A stretch of 64,000 nt of DNA from Pseudomonas sp. R84. GTDB lineage: Bacteria > Pseudomonadota > Gammaproteobacteria > Pseudomonadales > Pseudomonadaceae. Location of the stretch: assembly GCF_009834515.1 (NCBI RefSeq), contig NZ_CP019426.1:6403501-6467500 (forward strand), read 5' to 3'. The notes beneath the pieces are model-generated. The model made no database searches. It was not told where the DNA came from and saw nothing but the letters and a program-made list of their open reading frames with translations. Positions 18,886 to 27,479 of this stretch are shown here, one piece after another (the first letter of the stretch is position 1; every line of letters starts with the position of its first letter). The translations under genes were made by a program, and so were the position numbers.

Positions 18886-19419
18886 TTACCGCTCAACCCC
18901 AATAACAAGCCGGCCCGTCGGATCAAAGCCAAACCCTAAACTCTCATACAACGGTATAGCAGCGGCGGCTGGTTCTTGAACTTCAATTTCCGTACAGCCT
19001 ATCAAGATCGCGTAGTTTTCAATCGCGGTTAATGCCAAAGCGGCCACGGTGCCTCGCAACGGATGAGATCTGTCCGGCTTGCCCTCCAGAATCACAATCT
19101 TGATGCACAGCTTGCTCTTGCGAGGCGACGCATAACATAACCCACATAATTCTTTGTCGAACCAAAGCGAGACGTCAAAACCACGGGTGTCTGCTTGCTT
19201 CCATTGATGCACATCGTGCCACGGGTACAAGGTAGCCTCATCTCCCCAAAGATCGGCGGCTTCGATGGCAACGGGAGTAATGGGCTCGTATTGAATTCGA
19301 GTTGTATCAATACCTCTGGTTATGAGGCTCTGGTTCCCGCGCGCCAAATCTTCCGCTGCCTTGCGCGCTTCAGATCGCCAGATCTGGTAGCGATACCCGT
19401 TCCCTCGACTCTTGGACAT
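18886..19419 (-). CDS. GNAT-like N-acetyltransferase
   Basis: 177 residues from the ATG at 19419 (MSKSRGNGYRYQIWRSEARK). The C-terminal half has a GNAT-like layout: KLCIKIVILEGKPDRSHPLR (strand and acyl-CoA loop region), AALALTAIENYAILIGCTEI (helix and strand), then AAIPLYESLGFGFDPTGRLV, the 'xxLYxxLGF' closing motif of many GNATs. The acetyl-CoA pyrophosphate loop is not canonical. The substrate is unknown. It lies in a roughly 1-kb cassette flanked by direct repeats of the DUF6124 3' end. Confidence 0.6.
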   Translation of the reverse strand: MSKSRGNGYRYQIWRSEARKAAEDLARGNQSLITRGIDTTRIQYEPITPVAIEAADLWGDEATLYPWHDVHQWKQADTRGFDVSLWFDKELCGLCYASPRKSKLCIKIVILEGKPDRSHPLRGTVAALALTAIENYAILIGCTEIEVQEPAAAAIPLYESLGFGFDPTGRLVIGVER

Positions 19420-19566
19420 GGACAACCACTGGCAATTTTCAAGGTCGAGAGCGTAGCGGCGTTTGAAAGCTTTTGAACATCAACAGAAATACCCAGACAT
19501 TGATTATCTGGTCCGAGCAATCCGCGGTCCTCTAGCCTCAGCCACTTACGCCATCGCTCAACGGCA

Positions 19567-19638
19567 GGACGGGGTGAGATTGAGTCACGCCGTAGCGAGA
19601 TTTGCGGATAAAAAAAGGGGACGTTAAGTCCCCTTTCT
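19567..19638 (+). pseudogene. DUF6124 3'-end remnant and direct repeat copy 2
   Basis: 19567-19583 repeats 17 bases of the DUF6124 coding region (18499-18515), and 19589-19638 repeats the gene's last bases and terminator (49 of 50 identical). About 49 bases present in the intact gene are missing between the two blocks. This is the scar of a second DUF6124 copy, reduced to its 3' end. Its hairpin (19617-19633) probably still terminates transcription. Confidence 0.75.
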
Positions 19639-19646
19639 TGAAGATT

Positions 19647-20072
19647 TTATCCCCACTGACAACCCGTCTCCGGAGAGGCCTCGATGCTGAAGTCTTCATC
19701 GAACGAATACTGTTTGCCGGATTTGTAATTCGTGTAGCGCATCGAGTTCACCCGAGCGCCTTGCGTTGCAATGACATACTGTCCCGTCACCGCACCGTCT
19801 GAAACTTCCACCCAAGTCGTCGTGAATTCGTAGGGCCCGCCCTCCGTCATGACGTACTCTTCGGTTCGGTGATGAACCAAAGTAATGGCTTTCTTCGACT
19901 TGCTGTACCTGACACTTGCACCACTCCATTTGGCGGCCACGTCGTAATAGGTTCTGAACTCAAAATTGATGTTTTTGCCTTCCAACGAATGGAAGCACCT
20001 TACCTGTGTAGAAACTTCGCTGTGGGCCGCCAACGGCAACACCAACAACAGCACTAAAAATAACTTCTTCAC
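19647..20072 (-). CDS. Exported protein, family A copy 1
   Basis: 141 residues from a GTG at 20072 with AGAGGGA upstream, beginning MKKLFLVLLLVLPLAAHSEV, a clear Sec signal peptide ending near Ala-His-Ser. The mature part is beta-rich: FRTYYDVAAKWSGASVRYSK, WVEVSDGAVTGQYVIATQGA and a terminal Cys in ETGCQWG pairing with the early RCFHS Cys. It is clearly paralogous to the protein at 27480-27905, sharing the motifs FxLRTYYDxAxKWSG, GxVTGxYxxxTQG and SGCxW. The family has no name I recognise. It is the last gene of a long minus-strand string of exported proteins. Confidence 0.7.
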   Translation of the reverse strand: MKKLFLVLLLVLPLAAHSEVSTQVRCFHSLEGKNINFEFRTYYDVAAKWSGASVRYSKSKKAITLVHHRTEEYVMTEGGPYEFTTTWVEVSDGAVTGQYVIATQGARVNSMRYTNYKSGKQYSFDEDFSIEASPETGCQWG

Positions 20073-20128
20073 AAATCCCTCTGAACCCGTTCTGTGGAAT
20101 GCGCTTATGCCGATGAACGCCGGCGTTT

Positions 20129-21127
20129 CTAAAGCGAATAATCCGCCACTTCTTCCAGCCGCCAACATTGCCCACGAACGAACCGATATTCGAAGACATA
20201 GTCGGTATCCGGTTTCTGCAGGATTGCGATCGCCTTTTTGTCCAGCGCTTCCTTGACGGTCAACGTCAGGCCCTGAGTGTCTCGCGTCGCTTGATCCGGG
20301 ATGATTGGAAACTTGAGCTGATCGCCGCTGAGGCTGCGCTTTTCCATCTCGGGTTCGGGATCGCCGGGCACGGTCGTGGCCATATTCAGCGGTTGTTGGA
20401 CAAAGGCTTTTTGCACGTCTACGCGTTCGGAGAAGGCTGAGAGGAACGCTGAAAATTCGGTCGAAGGGCAAGCAACATTGGACGTATCAAGCTCGGCTTT
20501 GAGTGGATTCTGGCCGTTGTCCTGATGCAGTTTTGAATCCGCAGTTATCTTTGCATCCAAGTCTGCCAAGCGCTTTTTAATGCTGGCCGCATCCTTGTAA
20601 GCACATTCTACCTTTACATCATCCGCCAGATTTAGACCGTCGAGGCAGTTCTGAAGCTCGGGATCTGCCGGGTCGCCGCTAAAAAACCGCAAGGCCAACT
20701 GATCGCCGTCCTTCACCAGAGGCAATTCCAGCACCGAATAGGAATCACCTTCGAATTGACTGTGCGAGACTTTTTGTTTTGTCAGAACAAACATGGACTT
20801 CCCCGCTTGCTCCGGGAATTTGCGTTCAAAGAAGAACACCGAGGCGATCTGCTCGCCTTCGACCTTCCACACATAATTCAGCGAAGGCTTCACCGCATTC
20901 GTGGTGGTGTAGAAGATCTCGGCGTAAGGAACATGCCCTTCCCTCACCTGACCTTTGAGGTTGTTCTTCAAAAAGAACACGGTGATTTTTTGATCACCGA
21001 GCGAGGCAACTACAGGCGGATGCAGCTCACCGATGGTTTGTGGGTCACTCGCTATTGCCTGCTGAGCCAACAAGGCAACCACGAATCCGAGCGCACTCAT
21101 ACAACTTAAGAGCCTGGCCAATTCCAC
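20129..21127 (-). CDS. Exported protein with a C-terminal CPxxEF module
   Basis: 332 residues from a GTG at 21127 with AGGGAAG well placed; an ATG at 21100 is the alternative. The N-terminal hydrophobic segment ends near AIASDPQ (signal peptide). The middle (about 30-190) is unrecognised. The C-terminal 115 residues start ACPSTEFSAFLSAFSERVDV and end VRGQCWRLEEVADYSL. This module is repeated in the middle of the protein at 25625-26998 (ACPAEEFPAFLTAFSANSES to SRQACWVLEGIEDWSI) and resembles DUF4348-like periplasmic domains. Function unknown. Confidence 0.65.
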   Translation of the reverse strand: MELARLLSCMSALGFVVALLAQQAIASDPQTIGELHPPVVASLGDQKITVFFLKNNLKGQVREGHVPYAEIFYTTTNAVKPSLNYVWKVEGEQIASVFFFERKFPEQAGKSMFVLTKQKVSHSQFEGDSYSVLELPLVKDGDQLALRFFSGDPADPELQNCLDGLNLADDVKVECAYKDAASIKKRLADLDAKITADSKLHQDNGQNPLKAELDTSNVACPSTEFSAFLSAFSERVDVQKAFVQQPLNMATTVPGDPEPEMEKRSLSGDQLKFPIIPDQATRDTQGLTLTVKEALDKKAIAILQKPDTDYVFEYRFVRGQCWRLEEVADYSL

Positions 21128-21171
21128 TCACTTCCCTGTTGATCAATCTTCGAATGTTAATGCTGATGGTT

Positions 21172-21933
21172 TCACGATGATTCAGGTGCGCCGCACTTCA
21201 GCTCTTTGATTTGCTCGCTCTGAATCGGAATCACACAGGCAAGGCGCTTCTCTCCGAGCCCACGAAGCTCCGTCAAACTGAGCGTCACGTGCAACCCATC
21301 CTCGGCAAACGCATGATCCTCAAACCCGGCATCGGCATAGTCCGTCCAAAATGCCTTGCCCTCGAAACTGCAAAACCGCTTGGAGGACAGCACTCTCCAA
21401 CCGCCGTTGGGCGCCAGTATCTGGACCGTCAGGCATGGGCTGCCAAAGGTGCTGACATAACGTGCCACGACATCGCCGAAGCGCTGGGAGCCGGACAGGT
21501 ACACCTTGTTGAGATCGACCACATTACCCGGCTCATCAGCGACGATCGCGTCCAGATAAGCCGCGCGCTCCAGACTCATTCTGGCCACGCAGTTGTTGAT
21601 CGTCGTGACATGCGCTGCCACCCCAGGCTCGATTTCCGTGGCTTCAAGTGGGCATGTGGTGTCGCGCAGCTTGATCCAGGCGCGCTGGGATTCTCTGGCC
21701 AGGGCGACCAGCACCTTACCCTGCTCAGGGTCGCGCCGTTGTTGAGCCTCAAACCGTCCCAGCAGTTTCTTGTAGCTGGCATTGAGTTGCGTGTCGGCTT
21801 CTTTGCGAGCTGCCTCCACACACCGATCGACCTGGGCGCTCACGGTGATTTCTTTGCAGTCGTCTTCGGCCATCGCAAAAGAGGCAAACAGGCATCCAAA
21901 GGACAACGCGATAAAACGCACAAACCTGTTCAA
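21172..21933 (-). CDS. Exported LprI-type lysozyme-inhibitor domain protein
   Basis: 253 residues from a TTG at 21933 that overlaps the stop of the upstream gene (4 bases), so it is translationally coupled. The signal peptide ends near SFAMAEDD. Residues about 22-125 are an LprI/DUF1311 domain: paired cysteines, the EADTQLNASYKKLLGRF helix and the signature SQRAWIKLRDTTC. LprI proteins inhibit lysozymes in Mycobacterium; many other members are uncharacterised. The C-terminal half is an extra beta-rich domain with Cys residues. The domain is about as close to that of 25625-26998 as a recent paralogue. Confidence 0.75.
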   Translation of the reverse strand: MNRFVRFIALSFGCLFASFAMAEDDCKEITVSAQVDRCVEAARKEADTQLNASYKKLLGRFEAQQRRDPEQGKVLVALARESQRAWIKLRDTTCPLEATEIEPGVAAHVTTINNCVARMSLERAAYLDAIVADEPGNVVDLNKVYLSGSQRFGDVVARYVSTFGSPCLTVQILAPNGGWRVLSSKRFCSFEGKAFWTDYADAGFEDHAFAEDGLHVTLSLTELRGLGEKRLACVIPIQSEQIKELKCGAPESS

Positions 21934-22778
21934 TTTTTCATTCCCTGAATGGCAGATCGCTCAACGACACGTTGAGGTATTTTCTGCGCCTTGCCGTCGG
22001 CGCTCATCGCGTCGCGGTATTGGCTGTAATAGCGCTGCGCTTCGCCTTTCCGATCAAGGCGCCAGAGCGAGTCGGCTATGTTCAACATCAGTACCGTGCG
22101 CTTACCAACGGCCTCAACGCCGCGATAAAACCTCAGCGCCAGCTCATCTCTACCGCCCTCGGCCAGATAAAAACCGAGGTCGTTGTACGCCTGAACATTT
22201 TGCGCCGGGGGATGGCACGCCATGTAGGATTCGGGACTCAAAAAAGTCAGGCCCGATTCGATGGACTCTGCGCGGGACTGCGCAGCTTTGATGGTCGAGA
22301 TATATTTCAACCACTCCTTCGGGGACTCCGTTTCCAGGCTAGGTGTGAGGACTTCGCCATCTTCCGAAAACCACTGATTGCCCACCCATTTGCCGAGACA
22401 AAAACGAGGGGAACGCTCGGCCAGCACGCAACCGGTTTCCATGGAGATCACATCGCAATGCTGTTGCGACACGATTTTTTCTTCTTGATTCTCGTCCGAC
22501 AACATGCCGAAGACCACCGGGTCGAGCAATAAGGTTTTCTTGTCAGGACTGAGCCAATCCGAGTGCCCATCAGCGCCAACATCGGCACTGAAGAGCGGGA
22601 AGGTTTTGCCGTTGGCGGTGAACCATGCGGTCGCCGAATCCACACCGGGCATCGTCCATTCTGTCGCCCTAAACGTCACGGTGTGCCCATCGATACCGAC
22701 TATTGGCGGGTCCTCGGCAAGGGCACTTGTGACGGTAAGAAGGCAGCTGATCATCAACACCCACTTAAGGCTGGCCAT
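21930..22778 (-). CDS. Exported protein with a TPR-like C-terminus
   Basis: 282 residues beginning MASLKWVLMISCLLTVTSAL (signal peptide, cut near LAEDP). The first half is beta-rich, with VDSATAWFTANGKTFPLFSA. The second half has a helical-repeat look: AYNDLGFYLAEGGRDELALR followed by LMLNIADSLWRLDRKGEAQR, typical of paired TPR helices. It overlaps the upstream gene by 14 bases and the downstream one by 4. It is part of the periplasmic string; the exact role is unknown. Confidence 0.65.
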   Translation of the reverse strand: MASLKWVLMISCLLTVTSALAEDPPIVGIDGHTVTFRATEWTMPGVDSATAWFTANGKTFPLFSADVGADGHSDWLSPDKKTLLLDPVVFGMLSDENQEEKIVSQQHCDVISMETGCVLAERSPRFCLGKWVGNQWFSEDGEVLTPSLETESPKEWLKYISTIKAAQSRAESIESGLTFLSPESYMACHPPAQNVQAYNDLGFYLAEGGRDELALRFYRGVEAVGKRTVLMLNIADSLWRLDRKGEAQRYYSQYRDAMSADGKAQKIPQRVVERSAIQGMKN

Positions 22779-23313
22779 AGACGATCCTCTTCACCGCCGG
22801 GCTTTCTGACATTAACTGTCTCTTCGTAACGCCATAGGCCTTGATCAGCTCTCCCCGAGATCCCTTCGAGCCGAAAGAGCGTTGATTATTATCGAAGCTG
22901 TATTGCTCCAATCGCCCTGCTGTCGAGTAATACCCGTGCCACTCCGCGCAGGCACCACAACCGCCATATCCGCCTATCGAAACAAGGCTGCCCTTGGCGC
23001 CATCCACGCAATCCATCGCCACAACAACATTGCTCAACATTTTCGTCTTCGCACCGTCGGAAGTGAGTTGTAAAACTTTGCTGATATCACGCCGAAGCAC
23101 TTTGCCGCCGATGTTGATGGTCTGGTCGGAGCAGACCGGAATGACGTGGGTTTCCGTGTCCTGCACTGTCACGGATCGGCAGGACGAAACCAACACCACT
23201 TCAACACCGCCACACTGCATGACATCGCGTTGGGTGTAAGCATCCGTCGGCGCGGCGAAGGCTGGGGAAGAGAACAACCATGCCAGGCTCCCGGCGAACA
23301 AAAGCTGATTCAT
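22765..23313 (-). CDS. Exported Cys-rich protein, unknown family
   Basis: 182 residues beginning MNQLLFAGSLAWLFSSPAFA, a Sec signal peptide. The mature part carries about seven Cys, including the cluster GGYGGCGACAEWHGYYS, which suggests disulphides in the periplasm. I do not recognise the family. It starts 19 bases after the gene at 23333-23704 and overlaps the following gene. Confidence 0.6.
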   Translation of the reverse strand: MNQLLFAGSLAWLFSSPAFAAPTDAYTQRDVMQCGGVEVVLVSSCRSVTVQDTETHVIPVCSDQTINIGGKVLRRDISKVLQLTSDGAKTKMLSNVVVAMDCVDGAKGSLVSIGGYGGCGACAEWHGYYSTAGRLEQYSFDNNQRSFGSKGSRGELIKAYGVTKRQLMSESPAVKRIVYGQP

Positions 23314-23332
23314 TGAGAAATCCTTTTCGCCG

Positions 23333-23704
23333 TTAGCCGGCCTTTTGTTTTGTCAGGCACTTTGCATAGCCGTCCGCAAACTTGGCGTCGAATGACAACG
23401 CCACCGGTTCATCCAACTCGGCCGAGGTGTTGAGCAATTCGTGGGTAGCCGGGGTGTATTTGATCCAGCCAATCGTGCCGCTGCCGTCGGTGTCGAAAAA
23501 CAGCTGAGCGCGCACTACTTCACCGTCGTCCTCGTCGATCAGCAAATTGACCTTGTGCTTGCCGACATAACGAAACGGAAAATCGCTGCTCCTGACAAGC
23601 TCAGTAAGGTAGCCGTAGCAACTCCCTTCACTGGCAGTCGCGGGCAGTGAATGAGATAAAAACAAAAGCGCAATCAGCACAGGCCGAATGAAAAACCAGT
23701 TCAT
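23333..23704 (-). CDS. Small exported protein
   Basis: 123 residues from the ATG at 23704 (MNWFFIRPVLIALLFLSHSL, signal peptide ending near TASEG). The mature part contains a D-rich turn, QLFFDTDGSGTIGWIKYTPA, loosely like a calcium loop, and two Cys that may pair. Unknown family, of the size and layout typical of periplasmic immunity proteins. The four bases to the preceding stop suggest coupling. Confidence 0.6.
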   Translation of the reverse strand: MNWFFIRPVLIALLFLSHSLPATASEGSCYGYLTELVRSSDFPFRYVGKHKVNLLIDEDDGEVVRAQLFFDTDGSGTIGWIKYTPATHELLNTSAELDEPVALSFDAKFADGYAKCLTKQKAG

Positions 23705-23708
23705 CCAC

Positions 23709-24215
23709 TCACTCCTCATCCATCGGCGACGATTCCACATCGGTCGTGCTCAGCAGCCGGAATTCGTTGTTCACAAATTCGTAGTAACGGTCCCGGTTAC
23801 CACTTTCCAAAGCATTCCCCTGCGCATCTTCTTCGCCGTCGAGCGTGATGCCGGACACGATGATCAAGCGGCTGTCGGGCTGGTAAACCATGCCGAACGT
23901 GCTGCCGTCGTAAGCATTCGGCAGACCGCCAACTACTTCACCGGTCTGGGCGTCCAGCACTTCGCCGCAAATGGCGCTACCGCCACAACCGAGCCTGTGC
24001 AGGATGTAATGGCCGGCGAAGTTGACCTTGCCTTTCAGGGCTTGCACCCGTGTCTGATCCATCATTGGGCTGCTGTTCTCTTGCGGCACCAGCTTATGGT
24101 TGGGGCCGGTGAAAACTGGCGTGACGGTGTAATCCTTGAAGGTTGGATCGGCAGCGAATGCCATGGACGCGGCAGCCAATATCAAGCTGCCGAGAAGAAC
24201 TGAAAATCCTTTCAC
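23709..24215 (-). CDS. Exported protein of the FAGxYxLxxxGCGxxC type
   Basis: 168 residues from a GTG at 24215 with GGAG eight bases upstream, which removes a non-signal extension and leaves a clean signal peptide (KGFSVLLGSLILAAASMAFA). The motif VNFAGHYILHRLGCGGSAIC followed by GEVLDAQTGEVVGGLP is shared with a widespread proteobacterial periplasmic family of unknown function. It sits in the exported-protein string between two other small members. Confidence 0.6.
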   Translation of the reverse strand: MKGFSVLLGSLILAAASMAFAADPTFKDYTVTPVFTGPNHKLVPQENSSPMMDQTRVQALKGKVNFAGHYILHRLGCGGSAICGEVLDAQTGEVVGGLPNAYDGSTFGMVYQPDSRLIIVSGITLDGEEDAQGNALESGNRDRYYEFVNNEFRLLSTTDVESSPMDEE

Positions 24216-24252
24216 GCTGTAGCTCCATCTATGCAATGCATCATCAACATCC

Positions 24253-25005
24253 TCACTCGAAGGTGATGCTCCGCACTGCTGTTTTGATTTTTTCAAATCC
24301 CTCAGCGCTTATCGCCAACGGGGCTGATGAGCCCGACTCTGCCGAACCAATCAGCACCTGTTCGTTATGCATAAGGCAGAAGGTGATGCGACTGAACAGA
24401 CGTCGACTTTTATCGTGATAACCGATGATGAATCCTGACGACTTTGTCCCCTCCAGCGACTCGAACGTGTAGGTTTGCGGATCCCCCGCCAACAATGTCG
24501 GGCTCCAGCCGTGATCAGTCAAAGTTGCCGGACACTTGAGGTTGTTGGCTTCACGCAACAGCTGCACCTCAATCGAGTCATCAGACGGCAACTTCTGAGC
24601 AGTGAGGGCGGAAAAATTCCCCGCGTTTTCACACATAACACCAAACCATGGCTCGCTCAGACCTGCTGACTTTTCGAAATTCCACTCAGCGCTGTTTGAG
24701 CTTGACGCCTGCCACAACTGCGGCGCGTTCAATGTGTTGGGAAGTTGTTTTGTCGCAACGAATACCAGATCAGGCGAATTGAACTGCAGCCATTGATCTT
24801 GCGTAAGCGTCATGGAAAACCGGCAGGGTGTCATCACGACCAAAGCGGTGATTGGCCCTTTAGCCGCCTGCGATTGACCGGAAGCATTACCGACCAACAC
24901 GGTCTTGTCGGCAATTGCATGATTAACCTGCGTGAGTGCAAAACCAAACAGCAGTCCGCGTAGGTATCGAGGTTTTATGAGACTTATCGGTGATACATCA
25001 GCCAC
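24253..25005 (-). CDS. Exported protein, unknown family, start uncertain
   Basis: About 250 residues if started at the GTG at 25005, which overlaps the upstream gene's stop by 8 bases and gives a signal peptide (KPRYLRGLLFGFALTQVNHA). An ATG at 25053 is the alternative but lacks a ribosome site and runs 56 bases into the neighbour. The mature part has scattered Cys pairs (CRFSM, MCENAG, NNLKCPATL, TFCLMHN). No domain recognised. Confidence 0.55.
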   Translation of the reverse strand: MADVSPISLIKPRYLRGLLFGFALTQVNHAIADKTVLVGNASGQSQAAKGPITALVVMTPCRFSMTLTQDQWLQFNSPDLVFVATKQLPNTLNAPQLWQASSSNSAEWNFEKSAGLSEPWFGVMCENAGNFSALTAQKLPSDDSIEVQLLREANNLKCPATLTDHGWSPTLLAGDPQTYTFESLEGTKSSGFIIGYHDKSRRLFSRITFCLMHNEQVLIGSAESGSSAPLAISAEGFEKIKTAVRSITFE

Positions 25006-25486
25006 GGCTCGGGTCGCTCGATACGATCTCGCAAATGCCTTTCCGACAGTCATGTCGATAGAGCCAAAATAGCGGCGGCAACAATGCGAGCAGCGCAAAA
25101 CCGTCAAGCCACAGGTGCGACCAAACTTCCTTTTGCGCCGAGAGCCACATGTCCTGCGGCGCCCATAACAGGATGCCGGCGCTCAACCAGCCCCACACTG
25201 CCGGGGCTTTCAAGCGATTGCCCAAGTGCACCAACGCGAGCATGTACAACGAATAGCTTTGCAACGTCGCGCCGAACAGCGCGAGCCACCAGACTTGTTG
25301 TTCGTGGCCGGCGGTGGGTACTGCGTCGGTGCCCCAGAACGACAGTTCGAGAACGTGCAGATAGCCGTCGAGTAAACCGGAATGCCCGGCCCAGGTCAGG
25401 GTGAGTCCGGCGAGAATGTGCACGATTGCGGCGGCGTATAGCCAGAGCACTAGCGCGGGGCGAAGCGAGGTCGAGGGGGCTGGCAT
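24998..25486 (-). CDS. Integral membrane protein, four helices
   Basis: 162 residues from the ATG at 25486 (MPAPSTSLRPALVLWLYAAA). Four hydrophobic helices are visible, at about 9-30, 62-84, 97-114 and 128-146, with short loops and a Cys-containing tail (RHDCRKGICEIVSS). It is the only clear polytopic protein inside the exported-protein string. The base composition is GC-rich, like the core genome. Function unknown. Confidence 0.6.
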   Translation of the reverse strand: MPAPSTSLRPALVLWLYAAAIVHILAGLTLTWAGHSGLLDGYLHVLELSFWGTDAVPTAGHEQQVWWLALFGATLQSYSLYMLALVHLGNRLKAPAVWGWLSAGILLWAPQDMWLSAQKEVWSHLWLDGFALLALLPPLFWLYRHDCRKGICEIVSSDPSRG

Positions 25487-25624
25487 TCCGTGTCCTGAGC
25501 GCATTCCTTGGGGGTGTGGAGTTTAAAGGAAAATGGTGGTCGTCAGATGCTCAAAAACTAAACGTTTTACCGGACGTATTCAGACTCAACGACTGCGAAA
25601 ACGCATCAGACATGACCTGGCATT

Positions 25625-26998
25625 TCAGATGCAGTGACTTGCCTTGATCGGTTCAGCGCCCTGCGATTCCAATCGCCCCACGTTGAAGATGCCCAACTGA
25701 TTACCTTTGTCAGCCGCCATCTGATAACAGGCTAACGCCCGGGACATATCCTTCGCTCCAAACTCGCCACCTTCAAAGGTCGAGGCCAGATAATTCATCG
25801 CATCAGCTGAGCCCATGGAAATAGCACGAATAACCTGCTCTTTTGCCTGCTCGGGATGGAGGCAAGGGCCGTTATAGTCAGTGGAGTTTCCTGAACAAAG
25901 AAACGTGGCATAGGCCAGCGCGCCACTCGGTATTTTCGAGGCCGCTTTGAACAACGCCTCAACTTTGCTGGTTTCCAACTGGGATGCCATTTGAGAAAGA
26001 CTCAGGCTTGCCGCCGAAAGACTTGCCTCTGCATCACCTGACTCCGCAGCACATACATAATTTTCCAGGGACGCTTCAACCAGTTCCACCGTTAGAGGGT
26101 ATTGCTCAAGCAACCCAAGCCCACCTAAAGCTTCAGCACGCTGATCACAGAAGTTCTCGGCGCGGCTCATTCCTGGATTACGTGTTGCGACAAGATCCTT
26201 CTCACTGATCGACCAATCCTCAATCCCCTCAAGCACCCAGCACGCCTGACGAGAGAAGTTGAAGATTTTCACATTGCTGTTACCTGCCCTCTTATCCACC
26301 ACATTGACGTGACTGTCATCGACCTCTTCGATTTCGACTCCAGGTGTCTTGCCGGGCGTGATTGCAGCCATCAGCGGATAGTTGAAAGTAGCTCCACTGA
26401 CTCCCGAGGTCGAAGGCTCAAAGGTGCTACGTTCCTTTCCCGCTACCGGCTTCAACACCAGCGACTTGACCGTCATCGCCGTGAGACGGCGTTGTGATTC
26501 GCTGTTGGCGGAAAACGCTGTCAGGAAAGCAGGGAACTCCTCCGCAGGACAAGCGCCGTTGGCTGGTGCCGTTGAAGTGCTCTTGTCGGATGCGAGAGCA
26601 GGGACAATCTTGTCCAGATACGCCGAGCGCTCACGACTCATTCTGGAGATGCACGAGTTAACCGCGAACACATGCGCCGGCATCCCCGTTTCGATCTCGA
26701 ATGCCTCCAACGGGCAATTCGCATCGCGCAATTTCATCCACGCACGCTGCGATTCTTTGACCTTCGCGGCGTACTCCGCGCCCAATGCCGGATCTGCTCG
26801 ATAGTCAGACTCAAGTCGCGTCATTAGCTGCTTGTAGCTGACATTCAACTGCGTATCGGCAGCCTTCTTCGCCGCCTCCGAGCAGGGCACCATTTCCAGA
26901 CTTGAGGTGACATGGCTGCAGTCGTCCTGCGCATAGGCAGCTGAAGCCGGCAGCAATACGGCCAGCAGGGTTAAAACAAAACGGTTCACTGTGTTCAT
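25625..26998 (-). CDS. LprI domain + CPxxEF module + Sel1 repeats
   Basis: 457 residues from the ATG at 26998 (MNTVNRFVLTLLAVLLPASA, signal peptide to AYAQDD). There are three parts. About 20-130 is an LprI/DUF1311 domain with SQRAWMKLRDANC, close to that at 21172-21933. About 145-265 is the CPAEEF module shared with the C-terminus of 20129-21127. About 330-455 is helical with Sel1-like repeats (QVIRAISMGSADAMNYLAST, RALACYQMAADKGNQLGIFN). The same two modules are separate genes a few kb away, so this looks like a fusion. Probably periplasmic, binding either an enzyme or the cell wall. Confidence 0.75.
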   Translation of the reverse strand: MNTVNRFVLTLLAVLLPASAAYAQDDCSHVTSSLEMVPCSEAAKKAADTQLNVSYKQLMTRLESDYRADPALGAEYAAKVKESQRAWMKLRDANCPLEAFEIETGMPAHVFAVNSCISRMSRERSAYLDKIVPALASDKSTSTAPANGACPAEEFPAFLTAFSANSESQRRLTAMTVKSLVLKPVAGKERSTFEPSTSGVSGATFNYPLMAAITPGKTPGVEIEEVDDSHVNVVDKRAGNSNVKIFNFSRQACWVLEGIEDWSISEKDLVATRNPGMSRAENFCDQRAEALGGLGLLEQYPLTVELVEASLENYVCAAESGDAEASLSAASLSLSQMASQLETSKVEALFKAASKIPSGALAYATFLCSGNSTDYNGPCLHPEQAKEQVIRAISMGSADAMNYLASTFEGGEFGAKDMSRALACYQMAADKGNQLGIFNVGRLESQGAEPIKASHCI

Positions 26999-27009
26999 CC
27001 TTGAGTCAT

Positions 27010-27471
27010 TCAGGTTTTGCGTTCGGTGAATCGGGTAATGCATTGCTTGGGTATGTTCATTTCCCAGTAAGTGCTGAGCAACGCTTTACGTTTTTTGTCG
27101 ACGCGCAGGTTAACGAAGCCATCGCCGCAGTCCGGCTGCAACTCTTCGAACGTGCCGGTTTTGGCTTGGTAAATGAATACCCGGTAGTAGTGGTAAGTGC
27201 CCATGCCGTCATCGAGTTGCCAGATCGCGAAATCCTTGGCGCCGTCGAAATTGAAATCATCGAACTGCAGATAGAGTTCGTTTTCGGCTTCAAAATCGAT
27301 TGTTCGCGACTCGCTGTGCGTTTCGCTTTTAACCGCGATGTTCAGCTTGGAGCCTTCGAGAATCAGCGTCGCGTCGACGCCTTTGGTTGGGCTGAATGTA
27401 GTGGTTTCGGCTAACGCCGGGATCGTCCACATCAGGCCGAGTAGTGATAACGCTAGAGTTTTGAATTGCAT
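27010..27471 (-). CDS. Exported XAC2610-like protein with a calcium loop
   Basis: 153 residues from the ATG at 27471 (MQFKTLALSLLGLMWTIPAL, signal peptide to ALAETT). The core has an EF-hand-like D-x-N-x-D-G-x-x-D loop (QFDDFNFDGAKDFAIWQLDD), then YHYYRVFIYQAKTGTFEELQ, the layout seen in XAC2610-related proteins. XAC2610 is a PliI-like immunity protein that blocks a secreted lysozyme-like effector in Xanthomonas. The assignment rests on motif order, not a search. Confidence 0.6.
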   Translation of the reverse strand: MQFKTLALSLLGLMWTIPALAETTTFSPTKGVDATLILEGSKLNIAVKSETHSESRTIDFEAENELYLQFDDFNFDGAKDFAIWQLDDGMGTYHYYRVFIYQAKTGTFEELQPDCGDGFVNLRVDKKRKALLSTYWEMNIPKQCITRFTERKT

Positions 27472-27479
27472 GTACTGCC

